From JACADW01 sp963747985 (GTDB lineage Bacteria > Acidobacteriota > UBA6911), in the NCBI GenBank assembly GCA_963747985.1, contig CAVVHG010000007.1:248001-312000 (forward strand): a stretch of DNA of 64,000 nt, read 5' to 3'. The notes beneath the pieces are model-generated. The model saw only the letters and a list, made by a program, of their open reading frames with translations, made no database searches and had not been told where the DNA came from. Both the position numbers and the translations under genes were made by a program. The number at the start of each line of letters is the position of its first letter. Position 1 is the first letter of the stretch. Shown piece after piece: positions 36,577-44,866 of the stretch.

Positions 36577-38022
36577 TCACCTCTGCTGGCGCGGAGTTTG
36601 ACCGTGATTCACTGCTGCCAGGATGGCTTCGACCACCGGCTCGAAACCATGCCCGAAACGGTGCCCGGACTGGACCGGGATCGACTCTGCCAATCCGGGC
36701 CCCAGGCTTGGGCAAAGAGCGTCCTTGTCCTCGGTTCCGTAAAAGCAAAGGATCCGCATACCTTTCAGTTTTTCCACCTCCGGAAGCACCGGAAGTGAAG
36801 TTGGGCGGGAGCGAACGGTCAGCCAATTCAGGAGGTGAAACTCGAAGTCCGCGGTCTGGCTCAGCCCCAGGAAAGCTACCAGCTGTATCTTCGCCCGGGT
36901 GTCGTTCGGGAGTCGGTTCAACACGAACGGAAGGACATCCGCACCGAACGAATAGCCAATCACGATTACCTTCTTCTTGTTCCACAACGCCGTGTAACGG
37001 CGGATGATGCGGTCCACGTCACTCGCAGTCTCTTCCGGCGTTCTGCGCTTCCAGAAATACTGAAGCGCACTAAGCCCGACAACCGGGATGCCATGCTCGG
37101 CGAGTGCCTTGGCGATGCCGCGGTCAGTGACGCCCCAACCGCCATCTCCAGTCACGTGCACGGCCATCAGGTCGCTGTCGGGGGCGCTGGCGGGAACCTC
37201 GATGAGAGGCAGGTCCTTGACTGGCTCCGCGCCGGCTTTCAGTTGGGGATTCACGTCGGCTTTCGGCCGCGGATCCACGCTGGTCTTGGCGATGCGCGCG
37301 AAGGCCTCCCTGAACTGAGGCATCCAGTTGTGGGGTACCGAATAGCCGTGCCCGACTTTCGGCAGCATGATGACTTCGCCGTGGGGAACCCGCTTCGCAT
37401 AATCCTGCGTCCCTTTCGGGTCGCACACCCCGTCGGTTTCTCCCTGCAGAGCGATCCAAGGGTCTTCAAGCGATTTTGCCGGCTGGAAAATGTAACCTTT
37501 GCCCTTCGGGCCGAGGACCCACTCCAGGCCGCTTCCCCGGCACATAGGCCTCGCCAGCAGAAGATCCGGGCAGAATCCCAGGCTGAGAGCTCCCTGAAAG
37601 GTACTGTATGGTGCCTGAACCAGGGTCGCGTAGACCAGGGTGGCTCCGGACGAGTAGCCCACCAGCACCGGCATCTGGTACGCGGGGTAGCCGAGCTTCA
37701 TTTGAACAGACTTACTGAGAGTCTCGAAGTCAGCGGCAGGATAGAGGCATTCTTCGGATGAAGCAGCCAGATGGCGCAGATACTGGGTGATGTCGACGCC
37801 GACCACCAGGGCGTCGAGCGTGACGAGTTCGCGCGCCATGTCGACGACGCCAAGATTCCATCCGCCGTCGCCTGATACGAACAGTGCTACCCGGCTGGGG
37901 TGGGGAGATGCGTAGTAGAGATGGACCGTGCCGAATCCCTCGAATGAGACTGTCTCTTCAGTGGCGGGAAGCGTCCCGACGAAACAGACCAGGGCAAGAA
38001 TCGAGGTCAGGGCTGTCTTCAT
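36577..38022 (-). CDS. AcvB/VirJ-like periplasmic serine hydrolase family protein
   Basis: A 481-aa protein from ATG 38022 with a signal peptide (MKTALTSILALVCFVGTLPA). There are two alpha/beta-hydrolase-like halves. The first has VALFVSGDGGWNLG and the nucleophile motif VGYSSGATLV. The second has VHVTGDGGWGVTDRGIAKAL, VIGYSFGADVLPFVLNRLP and a late His in SGHRFGHGFEP. This is the fused AcvB form; AcvB proteins hydrolyse lysyl-phosphatidylglycerol and affect virulence in Agrobacterium. No mprF-like synthase is nearby, so the substrate is open. Confidence 0.85.
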   Translation of the reverse strand: MKTALTSILALVCFVGTLPATEETVSFEGFGTVHLYYASPHPSRVALFVSGDGGWNLGVVDMARELVTLDALVVGVDITQYLRHLAASSEECLYPAADFETLSKSVQMKLGYPAYQMPVLVGYSSGATLVYATLVQAPYSTFQGALSLGFCPDLLLARPMCRGSGLEWVLGPKGKGYIFQPAKSLEDPWIALQGETDGVCDPKGTQDYAKRVPHGEVIMLPKVGHGYSVPHNWMPQFREAFARIAKTSVDPRPKADVNPQLKAGAEPVKDLPLIEVPASAPDSDLMAVHVTGDGGWGVTDRGIAKALAEHGIPVVGLSALQYFWKRRTPEETASDVDRIIRRYTALWNKKKVIVIGYSFGADVLPFVLNRLPNDTRAKIQLVAFLGLSQTADFEFHLLNWLTVRSRPTSLPVLPEVEKLKGMRILCFYGTEDKDALCPSLGPGLAESIPVQSGHRFGHGFEPVVEAILAAVNHGQTPRQQR

Positions 38023-38103
38023 GGTGAGCACTTCCTTTCTCTCACGAGCATCCTGAAGTGGAGGGCGGCAATCCGAACTCCTTGTGGTCCAAACAATGAA
38101 AAG

Positions 38104-38412
38104 CGAGGTGACCTCGTTTCGTGAGGTGGTTGCGTCCAACCCCTTCGGGGTTGGACCTTGCGGCAGACACGAACATCCCCGGGGTTTGCACCCCGGGCTG
38201 TTCGACCCCTCCGGGGTCGCTTCCGAGATATCGCTCCCGGGGGCTGAGCATGACTATGCTGTTCAGTCCACTGACTCGCCGGTGGCGGCGGGACCCTACA
38301 GACGGCAGCCATGATCGACGCCGACGACGCTGAAAGCGTCGAATAGAACAGCCCGGGGTGCAAACCCCGGGAAAGGGAATGATCGCCAGATTTCAACCCT
38401 GAAAGGGTTGAA
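38104..38412. repeat. Mirrored cluster of perfect hairpins
   Basis: Hairpins, with loop, in order: TCCAACCCC-TTC-GGGGTTGGA (38135-38155); CCCGGGG-TTTGCA-CCCCGGG (38178-38197); CGACCCC-TCC-GGGGTCG (38203-38219); GACGCT-GAA-AGCGTC (38326-38340); CCCGGGG-TGCAAA-CCCCGGG (38352-38371); TTCAACCCT-GAA-AGGGTTGAA (38392-38412). The last three are the first three in reverse order and complement; 38178-38203 and 38346-38371 are exact inverse copies over 26 nt. CGAGGT-G-ACCTCG at 38104-38116 is an extra palindrome. There is no believable gene in the 686-nt gap 38023-38708. Confidence 0.85.
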
Positions 38413-38608
38413 CAGCGTCCTTGCGACATAGGCCGATTGTCCCGGTGCACCAGTCTCGTAGCCGTCACTGCCTGCACGACAGGATCCCCTGCGGGCAACT
38501 ACCGCACTTGCCGATGCACAGGCATTATAAGTGATTCGCCAAGCTGCTGAGACGGTAACCTCGGTGGGGAAGCGTGAAAGCATGCTTCGAGGGGTCACCT
38601 GGACCAAG

Positions 38609-38655
38609 CCGGCGCGCTTCGCTGGAATGCGAGATCTCCGCGCCCGCGGCGTGGA
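38609..38655. repeat. Dispersed GC-rich repeat, copy 2
   Basis: It starts near CCGGCGCGCTTCGCTGGAAT and ends GCGGCGTGGAC. It matches the copy at 43129 at 26 of the first 35 positions, and both end in a GGCG-GGAC block. Confidence 0.5.
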
Positions 38656-38708
38656 CGAACGCCCAAAGTGAATGGCATAACAGAAGGCTTGTGGTGAGCG
38701 GTCGGCCG

Positions 38709-39275
38709 TCAGCGGCGGGGGGGCCCGGGGCCATCTGCACGAACCAAAGCCTTTTCAAAGTCTTCGCGCGAGAGCAAAGCATAAAAGATCGCAGCGTCCT
38801 GGGCCAGGCTGCGGGCGCCGCTCCGCGCGTATGATACCCGCCCATCGGAGCCGACCCAGTAGACAGCAGGCACGGCAAAGCGGCGCATGCGCCGCGTCAG
38901 GACTCCTGTCGGATCCAGGTAGGTCGTGACCCCGGTGTCTTTCCTGTCTCGCGAGATGGCGCTGAACAGGGCCACGCGCAGGCCAGTCATGGTAGGAGCC
39001 AGCGCCTCTATGTTGCCCAGCTCAGTCAGGCATGCCGGACATGCCGGGTCAAACAGCACCAGCAACGTAGGCCGGCCATACCACGAGCTGGTGTCGACCG
39101 GCAGGCCCTCCGGCGAGATCAGGCGAACGCTGGGAAGGCGATCTCCTGGTTTGAGGCCCTGAAAGTGGCTCGGCAACCGCAGGACCAGGATCGCCAGTGC
39201 CGCAGCTGCCGCCGCAGCCCCGGCAAACACTGTTGCGAAGATGACACGCCTGAATCCGAGATGATGCCGTTTCAT
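38709..39275 (-). CDS. Membrane-anchored thioredoxin-fold (TlpA/redoxin-like) protein
   Basis: A 188-aa protein. An N-terminal membrane anchor, about residues 10-33 (VIFATVFAGAAAAAAALAIL), precedes a periplasmic thioredoxin fold. The redox motif is Cys-Pro-Ala-Cys in LVLFDPACPACLTELGN near residue 83. A cis-Pro-type segment is FAVPAVYWVGSDGRV. It probably reduces or isomerises disulfides or serves cytochrome maturation; the partner is unknown. It follows the emfourin-like gene on the same strand after 132 nt. Confidence 0.82.
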   Translation of the reverse strand: MKRHHLGFRRVIFATVFAGAAAAAAALAILVLRLPSHFQGLKPGDRLPSVRLISPEGLPVDTSSWYGRPTLLVLFDPACPACLTELGNIEALAPTMTGLRVALFSAISRDRKDTGVTTYLDPTGVLTRRMRRFAVPAVYWVGSDGRVSYARSGARSLAQDAAIFYALLSREDFEKALVRADGPGPPRR

Positions 39276-39407
39276 TTGAGTCGGTACCCCCTGTCGGGTT
39301 TAATGTGTGCGCAGCAGAGAATCCATTTCAAAAAGCAGTGCGATTCTCAGTTTCGACGGGAAGTCGAAGAGAAGCTGTCATGCAGTTCGGGGAGCGCTGG
39401 CTGCGGA

Positions 39408-39707
39408 TTATGTTTCGCGGCGCGCCAGCCAGTCGAGGAGAGGCCACATGTTTGCAGGGACCGCCGCCTCCCCGGCTTCGACGGTGTGTGACTGGCTGTC
39501 GGCTTCCACCGTGACGCGGTAAAGGAAGCGGTCGGCTCCCTCGGGGCCGGAGCGCATCTCCAGTGGCAGGTCAAAAAAACGAGATTGAGCGAGGAGCGTC
39601 CGCAACCGCTTCGCCTGTGTGGGCGGCAGGGATTCGGAGTCAACAAAGACCTCCGTCTTTCGGCCCGTGATGCCCCCTGTCCGTTCAAAATGCACGCGCA
39701 CACGCAT
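39408..39707 (-). CDS. Emfourin-like protealysin inhibitor
   Basis: A 99-aa protein from ATG 39707: MRVRVHFERTGGITGRKTEV, then a conserved RFLYRVTVEADSQSHTVEAGE. The RTGG start and the YRVTVE...HTVE core fit the emfourin family, small cytoplasmic inhibitors normally encoded beside protealysin-type M4 proteases. The likely target is the M4 enzyme at 31679-32701, which is not adjacent. The -10 box lies six nt before the ATG, so the mRNA should be leaderless. The family call is from memory of its pattern. Confidence 0.72.
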   Translation of the reverse strand: MRVRVHFERTGGITGRKTEVFVDSESLPPTQAKRLRTLLAQSRFFDLPLEMRSGPEGADRFLYRVTVEADSQSHTVEAGEAAVPANMWPLLDWLARRET

Positions 39708-39713
39708 GCGTTC

Positions 39714-39719
39714 ATTATA
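39714..39719 (-). promoter_or_regulatory. Consensus -10 box giving a leaderless inhibitor mRNA
   Basis: Exact TATAAT on the minus strand, separated from the ATG (39707) by GAACGC only. Transcription would begin on the start codon. The -35 region is weak. Confidence 0.55.
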
Positions 39720-40155
39720 GGCCCGCAAGACCGCCGGAGCGACCCCTTCTGACGGCCTCCTGGGCGCCGTTCGCACGAGGATTCTCGCCGTTCACCGAAA
39801 ACCTCTGAATAACTGCATACTTTACCTTTACGCTTGAAAGTGGTTGTTGAAGATTCGCGGAGCCATCGAATCGTGGAGGTAGTCCTCTGCGGACTTGACC
39901 TCGAGGGTTCCAGGGTTCAACGGCGTCTTCTTGCTGCGAAACAGGCGTCAGCCTGCCACCCCGGAGGAAGTATGCCCGGCGGGTTTGTTGAGTGGCGGTG
40001 GGCTGGCGGTGGCAAGCGCGGTGCCCGCCGGGCCATGGTTGACTCTAATGTGTCTCAACAGGTCGCGTTATTTCACGAGTCTCAACTTTTTTGGAGGCGG
40101 CGATCAGGGACTTGGCCAGCCGAATCCGGGCGGGCGTTGGATTGCCGTGTGAACG
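39720..40155. other. Gene-free stretch between inhibitor and adaptor genes
   Basis: 448 nt without a supported gene. It is more A/T-rich around 39800-39850 (CTGAATAACTGCATACTTTA), which may hold the adaptor promoter. The rest is GC-rich with short direct repeats such as GGCGGTGGGCTGGCGGTGG near 40004-40022. No tRNA or structured RNA was recognised. Confidence 0.35.
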
Positions 40156-41550
40156 ATGGCAGGTTTTGATAACATCTCACCGGTTATGACGGACAGGTTC
40201 TCGCAGGACTTGAACTCACTGAGGATCGAAAAGCACAAGCGAGCCGGAGAAGGACGCGGTCGCAAGCAGATGGTGCTGGGCTTGGCCGCCCTGGTCACAC
40301 TGGGGATCGCGGCCGTGATCGCGTTCGTCCCGGTGGGCACGGGCCTGAAGGATCTGCGCGGGAAGACACGTGAAGTAGGGGTCGCCCTCGTCGCGCGGCA
40401 GGCGTCGTCGGCGGACAGCGTCGTGCTCACGGCCGGCGGGTACATCATTCCCCATCGGCGCATCGAGGTGTCTTCGAAGATCAGCGGCCGGGTAGAGCGG
40501 CTGCTCGTGGAGAAGGGGGACCTGGTCCGCGGCGGGCAGGTGCTGGCATACCTTGACGACCGGGAGATCCGGGCGCAGCTTGAGCAGGCTCGTGCCACGA
40601 GGCTGGCTGCCGATGCCAGGTTGAAGGAGGCGCTGTCCGGCTCGCGGCCGCAGGAGATACAGCGTGCCACGGCTGCGCTCGAGGAGGCCGAGGCGACTTC
40701 GAAGACCACCTCATACAGTCTGGATCGTGCAAGGCGTCTGCACTCGGGGGGTGTTCTCGCGCAACAGGAACTGGATAATGCACAGAATGCCCACGATGTA
40801 GCCGTCGCCCAGGCCAAGGCAGCGAGGGAAAACCTCGAGCTGGCCCGGATCGGTCCGCGCCGGGAACAGATCGACCTGGCGCGCGCTCAACTGGCGGAAT
40901 CCGATGCCGCGGTCCGGTGGCTGGAGGCCCAACTCGAGAACACAATCATCCGTGCGCCCGCCGATGGGACTGTGCTCGAGAGGCTGATCGAACAGGGAGA
41001 GATGGTCACCACCGGCTATGTGAGCGGCCGCGGGGCGAAGTCCGCGTTTTGCAGCATCGCAAATCTCAAGGACCTCGAGGTGGAACTCGACATCAACGAA
41101 TCCGACATCCCGCGCGTCCGCCTCGGGCAGGGTTGCGTGGTGTCGCCCGACTCCTATCCGGACCGCAAGTACAAAGCCCGCGTGCGCGAGATCGCGCCCG
41201 AGGCGAACAGGCAGAAAGCTACCATCCAGGTCAAGGTGGCGATTGAAGCCCCGGACGAGTACCTGCGTCCGGAGACCAATGCGAAGGTGAACTTCCTTGA
41301 AGAGGAGAGAAACCCGGCGGGAGCCAAGGAAAGCCGGATATTGATTCCCAGGGCGGCGATTGTAGGCAGCGGCTCCGGGTCGGACGTCTTCCTTTTGAAA
41401 GACGGACGGGCGGTGCGTCAGAGCATAGAGGCCGGCAGAGAACTCCGTGGGCAGGTCGAAGTCAGGTCGGGTCTTACCGGCGGCGAGCAACTCATAGTTC
41501 GCGGCCTCGAGGGGCTGAAGGACGGGGACAAGGTGGCCACCAGGCAGTAG
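40156..41550 (+). CDS. HlyD/RND-type periplasmic adaptor (membrane fusion protein)
   Basis: A 464-aa adaptor. A single N-terminal membrane helix lies near residues 40-60 (LGLAALVTLGIAAVIAFVPV). The lipoyl/barrel-sandwich half YIIPHRRIEVSSKISGRVER and LLVEKGDLVRGGQVLA follows. A long coiled-coil hairpin runs from about 140 to 260. The second lipoyl half is APADGTVLERLIEQGEMVTT, then beta-barrel and membrane-proximal domains. It joins an inner-membrane pump to an outer channel, but neither an ABC/RND pump nor a TolC gene is next to it. ATG 40186 is an alternative start. Confidence 0.88.
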   Translation: MAGFDNISPVMTDRFSQDLNSLRIEKHKRAGEGRGRKQMVLGLAALVTLGIAAVIAFVPVGTGLKDLRGKTREVGVALVARQASSADSVVLTAGGYIIPHRRIEVSSKISGRVERLLVEKGDLVRGGQVLAYLDDREIRAQLEQARATRLAADARLKEALSGSRPQEIQRATAALEEAEATSKTTSYSLDRARRLHSGGVLAQQELDNAQNAHDVAVAQAKAARENLELARIGPRREQIDLARAQLAESDAAVRWLEAQLENTIIRAPADGTVLERLIEQGEMVTTGYVSGRGAKSAFCSIANLKDLEVELDINESDIPRVRLGQGCVVSPDSYPDRKYKARVREIAPEANRQKATIQVKVAIEAPDEYLRPETNAKVNFLEEERNPAGAKESRILIPRAAIVGSGSGSDVFLLKDGRAVRQSIEAGRELRGQVEVRSGLTGGEQLIVRGLEGLKDGDKVATRQ

Positions 41551-41575
41551 CCGGCTCCCGTGGAGTTTCCCCCCG

Positions 41576-42967
41576 TCACTTGCGCTGCGCAGGGCCGATC
41601 CACACGACCTGGATGTTCACGAACTCGCGGATGCCGAAGTCGGAGAGCTCCCGCCCGTACCCGGACCGTTTGACGCCACCGAAAGGCAGGCGCGGATCTG
41701 ATGCGACCATGCCGTTGATGAAGACCTGCCCTGCTTCGATGTCCTTGGCCATGCGCCGTGCCGTTTCCAGGTCGGAAGTCCAGAGACTGGCGCCAAGGCC
41801 GTAAAGAGACTCGTTTGCGAGCCTGATTGCGTCCTCTGCGTCCCTGGCTACCATCAGTGCCGCTACCGGCCCGAATATTTCCTCGCTGCCGGCCGGCATC
41901 TCGGGCCGGACATCGGCCAGCACCCCAGGTTCGAAGTAGTACCCGCGGCCCTGCCTGCGGCTTCCGCCCGCGAGAAGTGTAGCTCCCTGCCGGACCGACT
42001 CCCGCACCTGGAGCTCCAGCGCATCACGCAGATCCGCGCGGGCCAGCGGCCCGACTTGCGTGGAACGATCCGCCGGATCGCCGATCCGGAGGGAGCGCAC
42101 CGCCTCGACAAAGCGCTCCTGGAACCGGGCCGCTATCGGCTCCACCGAAATGAAACGCTTGGCCGCGATACAGCTCTGGCCGGTGTTTTGATACCGCGCC
42201 CTGATGGCGGTCGAAACGGCCAGATCGAGATCCGCGTCCTCGAGAACGATGAACGGATCTGACCCGCCAAGTTCGAGGACCGTCTTCTTCAGTTCGCGCC
42301 CCGCCTGGGAGGCCACGTCGCTTCCGGCTGCGTCGCTCCCGGTGAGCGTCGCTGCCGCAACTCGCCGATCGCGCAACAGCAGCGAAACCAGGGCGCCGGG
42401 GATCAGCAGGCTCTGAAACACACCCTCCGGGAACCCTGCCTGGCGGAATACCTCCTCGATGGCGAGGGCGCATCCCGGAACGTTGGATGCGTGTTTCAGG
42501 ACGGCTGTGTTTCCGGCCATCAGCGCCGGTGCGGCGAACCGGAACACCTGCCAGAACGGAAAATTCCATGGCATCACGGCAAGGATCGTTCCCAGGGGCC
42601 TGTATTGGATGTAGCTCAGGCTCGCGCCGGACTCGCGCGTTTCGTCGTCAAGGAACCGCTCCGCGTTTCCCGCATAGTACTCGCAGTTCCACGCGCACTT
42701 TTCAATCTCCGCTTCCGCCTCGAGAATCGGCTTGCCCATTTCGGCGGTCATAATCCCCGACAGCCGCTCCTTTTGCTCGCGCAGCAGGGATGCGGCGCGG
42801 TTCATCAGATCCGATCTCAGTGAGAAAGGGGATCTGCTCCATTGCTGGAAGGCCCGGTCGGCAGAATGAAGCGCGAGTTCGATTTGTCCCGCGGAATGCA
42901 TCTCGTAAGTCTGGAGGATCTCCTCCGTGGCCGGGTTGACAGAACAGACGGCGTTGTGTGAATTCAT
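41576..42967 (-). CDS. NAD(P)-dependent aldehyde dehydrogenase, succinate-semialdehyde type
   Basis: A 463-aa ALDH from ATG 42967 (MNSHNAVCSVNPATEE) with GGGAGAAG upstream. Motifs: VMPWNFPFWQVFRFAAPAL (cofactor region), TVLELGGSDPF with the general-base Glu, and NTGQSCIAAKR with the catalytic Cys near residue 265. It is close to the GabD/Sad group that oxidises succinate semialdehyde and other small aldehydes. It ends 25 nt from the convergent adaptor gene. Nothing nearby indicates GABA catabolism, although a PLP decarboxylase lies 18 kb away. Confidence 0.92.
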   Translation of the reverse strand: MNSHNAVCSVNPATEEILQTYEMHSAGQIELALHSADRAFQQWSRSPFSLRSDLMNRAASLLREQKERLSGIMTAEMGKPILEAEAEIEKCAWNCEYYAGNAERFLDDETRESGASLSYIQYRPLGTILAVMPWNFPFWQVFRFAAPALMAGNTAVLKHASNVPGCALAIEEVFRQAGFPEGVFQSLLIPGALVSLLLRDRRVAAATLTGSDAAGSDVASQAGRELKKTVLELGGSDPFIVLEDADLDLAVSTAIRARYQNTGQSCIAAKRFISVEPIAARFQERFVEAVRSLRIGDPADRSTQVGPLARADLRDALELQVRESVRQGATLLAGGSRRQGRGYYFEPGVLADVRPEMPAGSEEIFGPVAALMVARDAEDAIRLANESLYGLGASLWTSDLETARRMAKDIEAGQVFINGMVASDPRLPFGGVKRSGYGRELSDFGIREFVNIQVVWIGPAQRK

Positions 42968-43128
42968 GGCTTGCTTCTCCCTGACGAGACCTACCTGCAC
43001 CACCAATCATATACTTCTGCGGCAAAGATCGGTGGAGCAGGATGATGCCGCACGGCAAGGGAACGCGTGTCCAGAGCCCCTGCATGAGTATTCCCTCGCT
43101 CATCGGCGGTAACTCAGCGGCAAGGGGT

Positions 43129-43175
43129 GGGCGCGCTTCGCCGGAGCGCGCGATGTTTACGCCGGCGGCGCGGAC
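43129..43175. repeat. Dispersed GC-rich repeat, copy 3, in a 400-nt gene-free gap
   Basis: It begins GGGCGCGCTTCGCCGGAGCG and ends GCCGGCGGCGCGGAC. The gap 42968-43367 holds this repeat and a perfect hairpin CCGTCC-TTCCA-GGACGG at 43323-43339 in the leader of the isomerase operon. No gene is seen. Confidence 0.5.
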
Positions 43176-43322
43176 CCACGCCGCGGTCGATCCACCGTCG
43201 GATTTCGGCCGCCTGCGACCGACGGGGTAGCTGCATGGGCACTTTGTGTTACGGTTTCAGGCCCGATTGGTAGTAAAACTTAGCGGTGTCCGAAGGCTCG
43301 GACCAGTTGTGGCCTGTGGACC

Positions 43323-43339
43323 CCGTCCTTCCAGGACGG
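43323..43339 (+). promoter_or_regulatory. Leader hairpin before the arabinose-type operon
   Basis: CCGTCC-TTCCA-GGACGG is a perfect 6-bp stem ending 28 nt before the isomerase ATG. It could be an operator or an RNA stem; there is no T-run, so it is not a simple terminator. Confidence 0.35.
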
Positions 43340-43367
43340 AGACAAATCGTTCGTGGAGACACTCACT

Positions 43368-44777
43368 ATGAAGAAACAGATGACTATGGGGCTCATCATC
43401 GGCAACCGCGGTTTTTTTCCGGACCATCTGGCGCGCTCGGGTCGCGAGGAGATGATTCGCGTGCTTGGCGCGGCCGGTGCAAGCGCCGTGGTCCTGGGCC
43501 CCGAGGAAAGCATGCACGGGGCACTGGGAACCCGGGAAGATGCCAAGAAATGCGCCGCCATGTTTGATGCGAACCGGGACAAGATCGACGGTGTGATCGT
43601 CGCGCTGCCGAACTTCGGCGAGGAGCGGCCGATTGCCGAGACCCTGAGGATGGCCCGCCTGGATGTTCCGGTGCTGATCCAGGCATTCCCGGACAAGATC
43701 GAAGCCATGAGCCTCAAGGATCGGGGCGACAGCTTCTGCGGGAAGATGTCCCTCTGCAACAACCTCACGCAGTACGGGATCCCCTACTCCCTGACGAGCC
43801 TCCACACCGAGGCACCGGACTCGGAACACTTCAAACGCGACCTCGAATGGTTCTCGGGGGTCTGCCGGGTGGTCAAGGGACTCCGGCGCCTGCGCGTCGG
43901 CGCCATCGGGGCGCGGCCCGCGGCGTTCAATACGGTCCGCTTCAGCGAGAAGATCCTCGAGGCGAACGGGATCAGCGTCGAGCCCGTCGACCTGTCCGAG
44001 ATTCTCGGCCGCATCCAGCGGCTCAAAGACTCCGACGGGGCCGTCGCGCAAAAACTCGAGCTGATCCGCAGCTACATCCCCGCCGCCGGCGTTCCCGAGG
44101 AGTCGTTGCTCAGGATGGCCCGGCTCGCGGCAGTCATCGACGCATGGATGGCCGAGGTCGATGTCGCCATGACCACCATACAGTGCTGGACGGCGATCGA
44201 GGAGTACTACGGCGTGGTGCCCTGCACAGTGATGAGCATGATGAGCAACAGCATGATGCCGAGCGCCTGCGAACTGGATGTCTGCGGCATGATCGCCATG
44301 TATGCGCTTCAACTGGCATCCGAGACCCCCAGCGCGTTGTTGGATTGGAACAACAACTATGGAAGCGATCCGAACAAGGCAGTCTGCTTTCATTGCAGCA
44401 ATCTCCCCAAGCACTTCTTCGAAGAGGTGCGAATGGATTTCCAGGAGATTATCGCGGGCACCGTCGGGCGGCAGAACGCTTACGGAACCTGTGTAGGAAG
44501 AATCAAGACCGGACCCATGACCTATCTTCGGCTATCCACCAGGGACTCCGCAGGGAAGATAGCAGGCTACGTGGGGGAGGGGAAGTTCACCGCTGACCCA
44601 CTGGAGACCTTCGGGGGATACAGCGTGGCCGAGATCCCGAACCTGCAGAAACTGCTCCGCCATATATGTGAACAAGGCTTCGAACATCACGTCGCCGCCA
44701 ATCTGTCGTCCGTCGCGGCCGCGGTTTGCGAGGCCGGGAGCCGCTATCTCGGCTGGGACCTTTATCGCCATCAATAG
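43368..44777 (+). CDS. L-fucose/L-arabinose isomerase family protein
   Basis: A 469-aa sugar isomerase. Start ATG 43368 with GGAG nine nt upstream; a GTG at 43353 is in frame. The N-terminus MGLIIGNRGFFPDHLARSG, then GVIVALPNFGEE and LDVPVLIQAFP, fit the fucose-isomerase-like fold rather than classical AraA. Candidate metal-site residues lie in WTAIEEYYG and, later, in VGEGKFTADPLETFGGYSVA. Because ribulokinase and ribulose-phosphate epimerase genes follow, the most likely reaction is L-arabinose to L-ribulose. Confidence 0.85.
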   Translation: MKKQMTMGLIIGNRGFFPDHLARSGREEMIRVLGAAGASAVVLGPEESMHGALGTREDAKKCAAMFDANRDKIDGVIVALPNFGEERPIAETLRMARLDVPVLIQAFPDKIEAMSLKDRGDSFCGKMSLCNNLTQYGIPYSLTSLHTEAPDSEHFKRDLEWFSGVCRVVKGLRRLRVGAIGARPAAFNTVRFSEKILEANGISVEPVDLSEILGRIQRLKDSDGAVAQKLELIRSYIPAAGVPEESLLRMARLAAVIDAWMAEVDVAMTTIQCWTAIEEYYGVVPCTVMSMMSNSMMPSACELDVCGMIAMYALQLASETPSALLDWNNNYGSDPNKAVCFHCSNLPKHFFEEVRMDFQEIIAGTVGRQNAYGTCVGRIKTGPMTYLRLSTRDSAGKIAGYVGEGKFTADPLETFGGYSVAEIPNLQKLLRHICEQGFEHHVAANLSSVAAAVCEAGSRYLGWDLYRHQ

Positions 44778-44866
44778 AGTCGCTTTCCCGCCCGCTCGGG
44801 CGGGATTTCGTCCCCCGCGTCGACCGCGGGCCTTGCGCTTGCGTGCTTCAACGCTGGAGGTTGCTC

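Noticed and set aside
38104..38412. CRISPR array
   Set aside because: The units are hairpins of different sequence in mirrored order, not direct repeats with equal spacers, and no cas gene is present.
38019..38498. 159-residue open frame through the hairpin cluster
   Set aside because: The translation mirrors the repeat units (Arg/Gly/Pro-rich); there is no ribosome binding site. It is a by-product of the repeats.
22454..43006. GABA shunt (PLP decarboxylase plus succinate-semialdehyde-type dehydrogenase)
   Set aside because: The two genes are 18 kb apart and unlinked; substrate specificity of neither is established.
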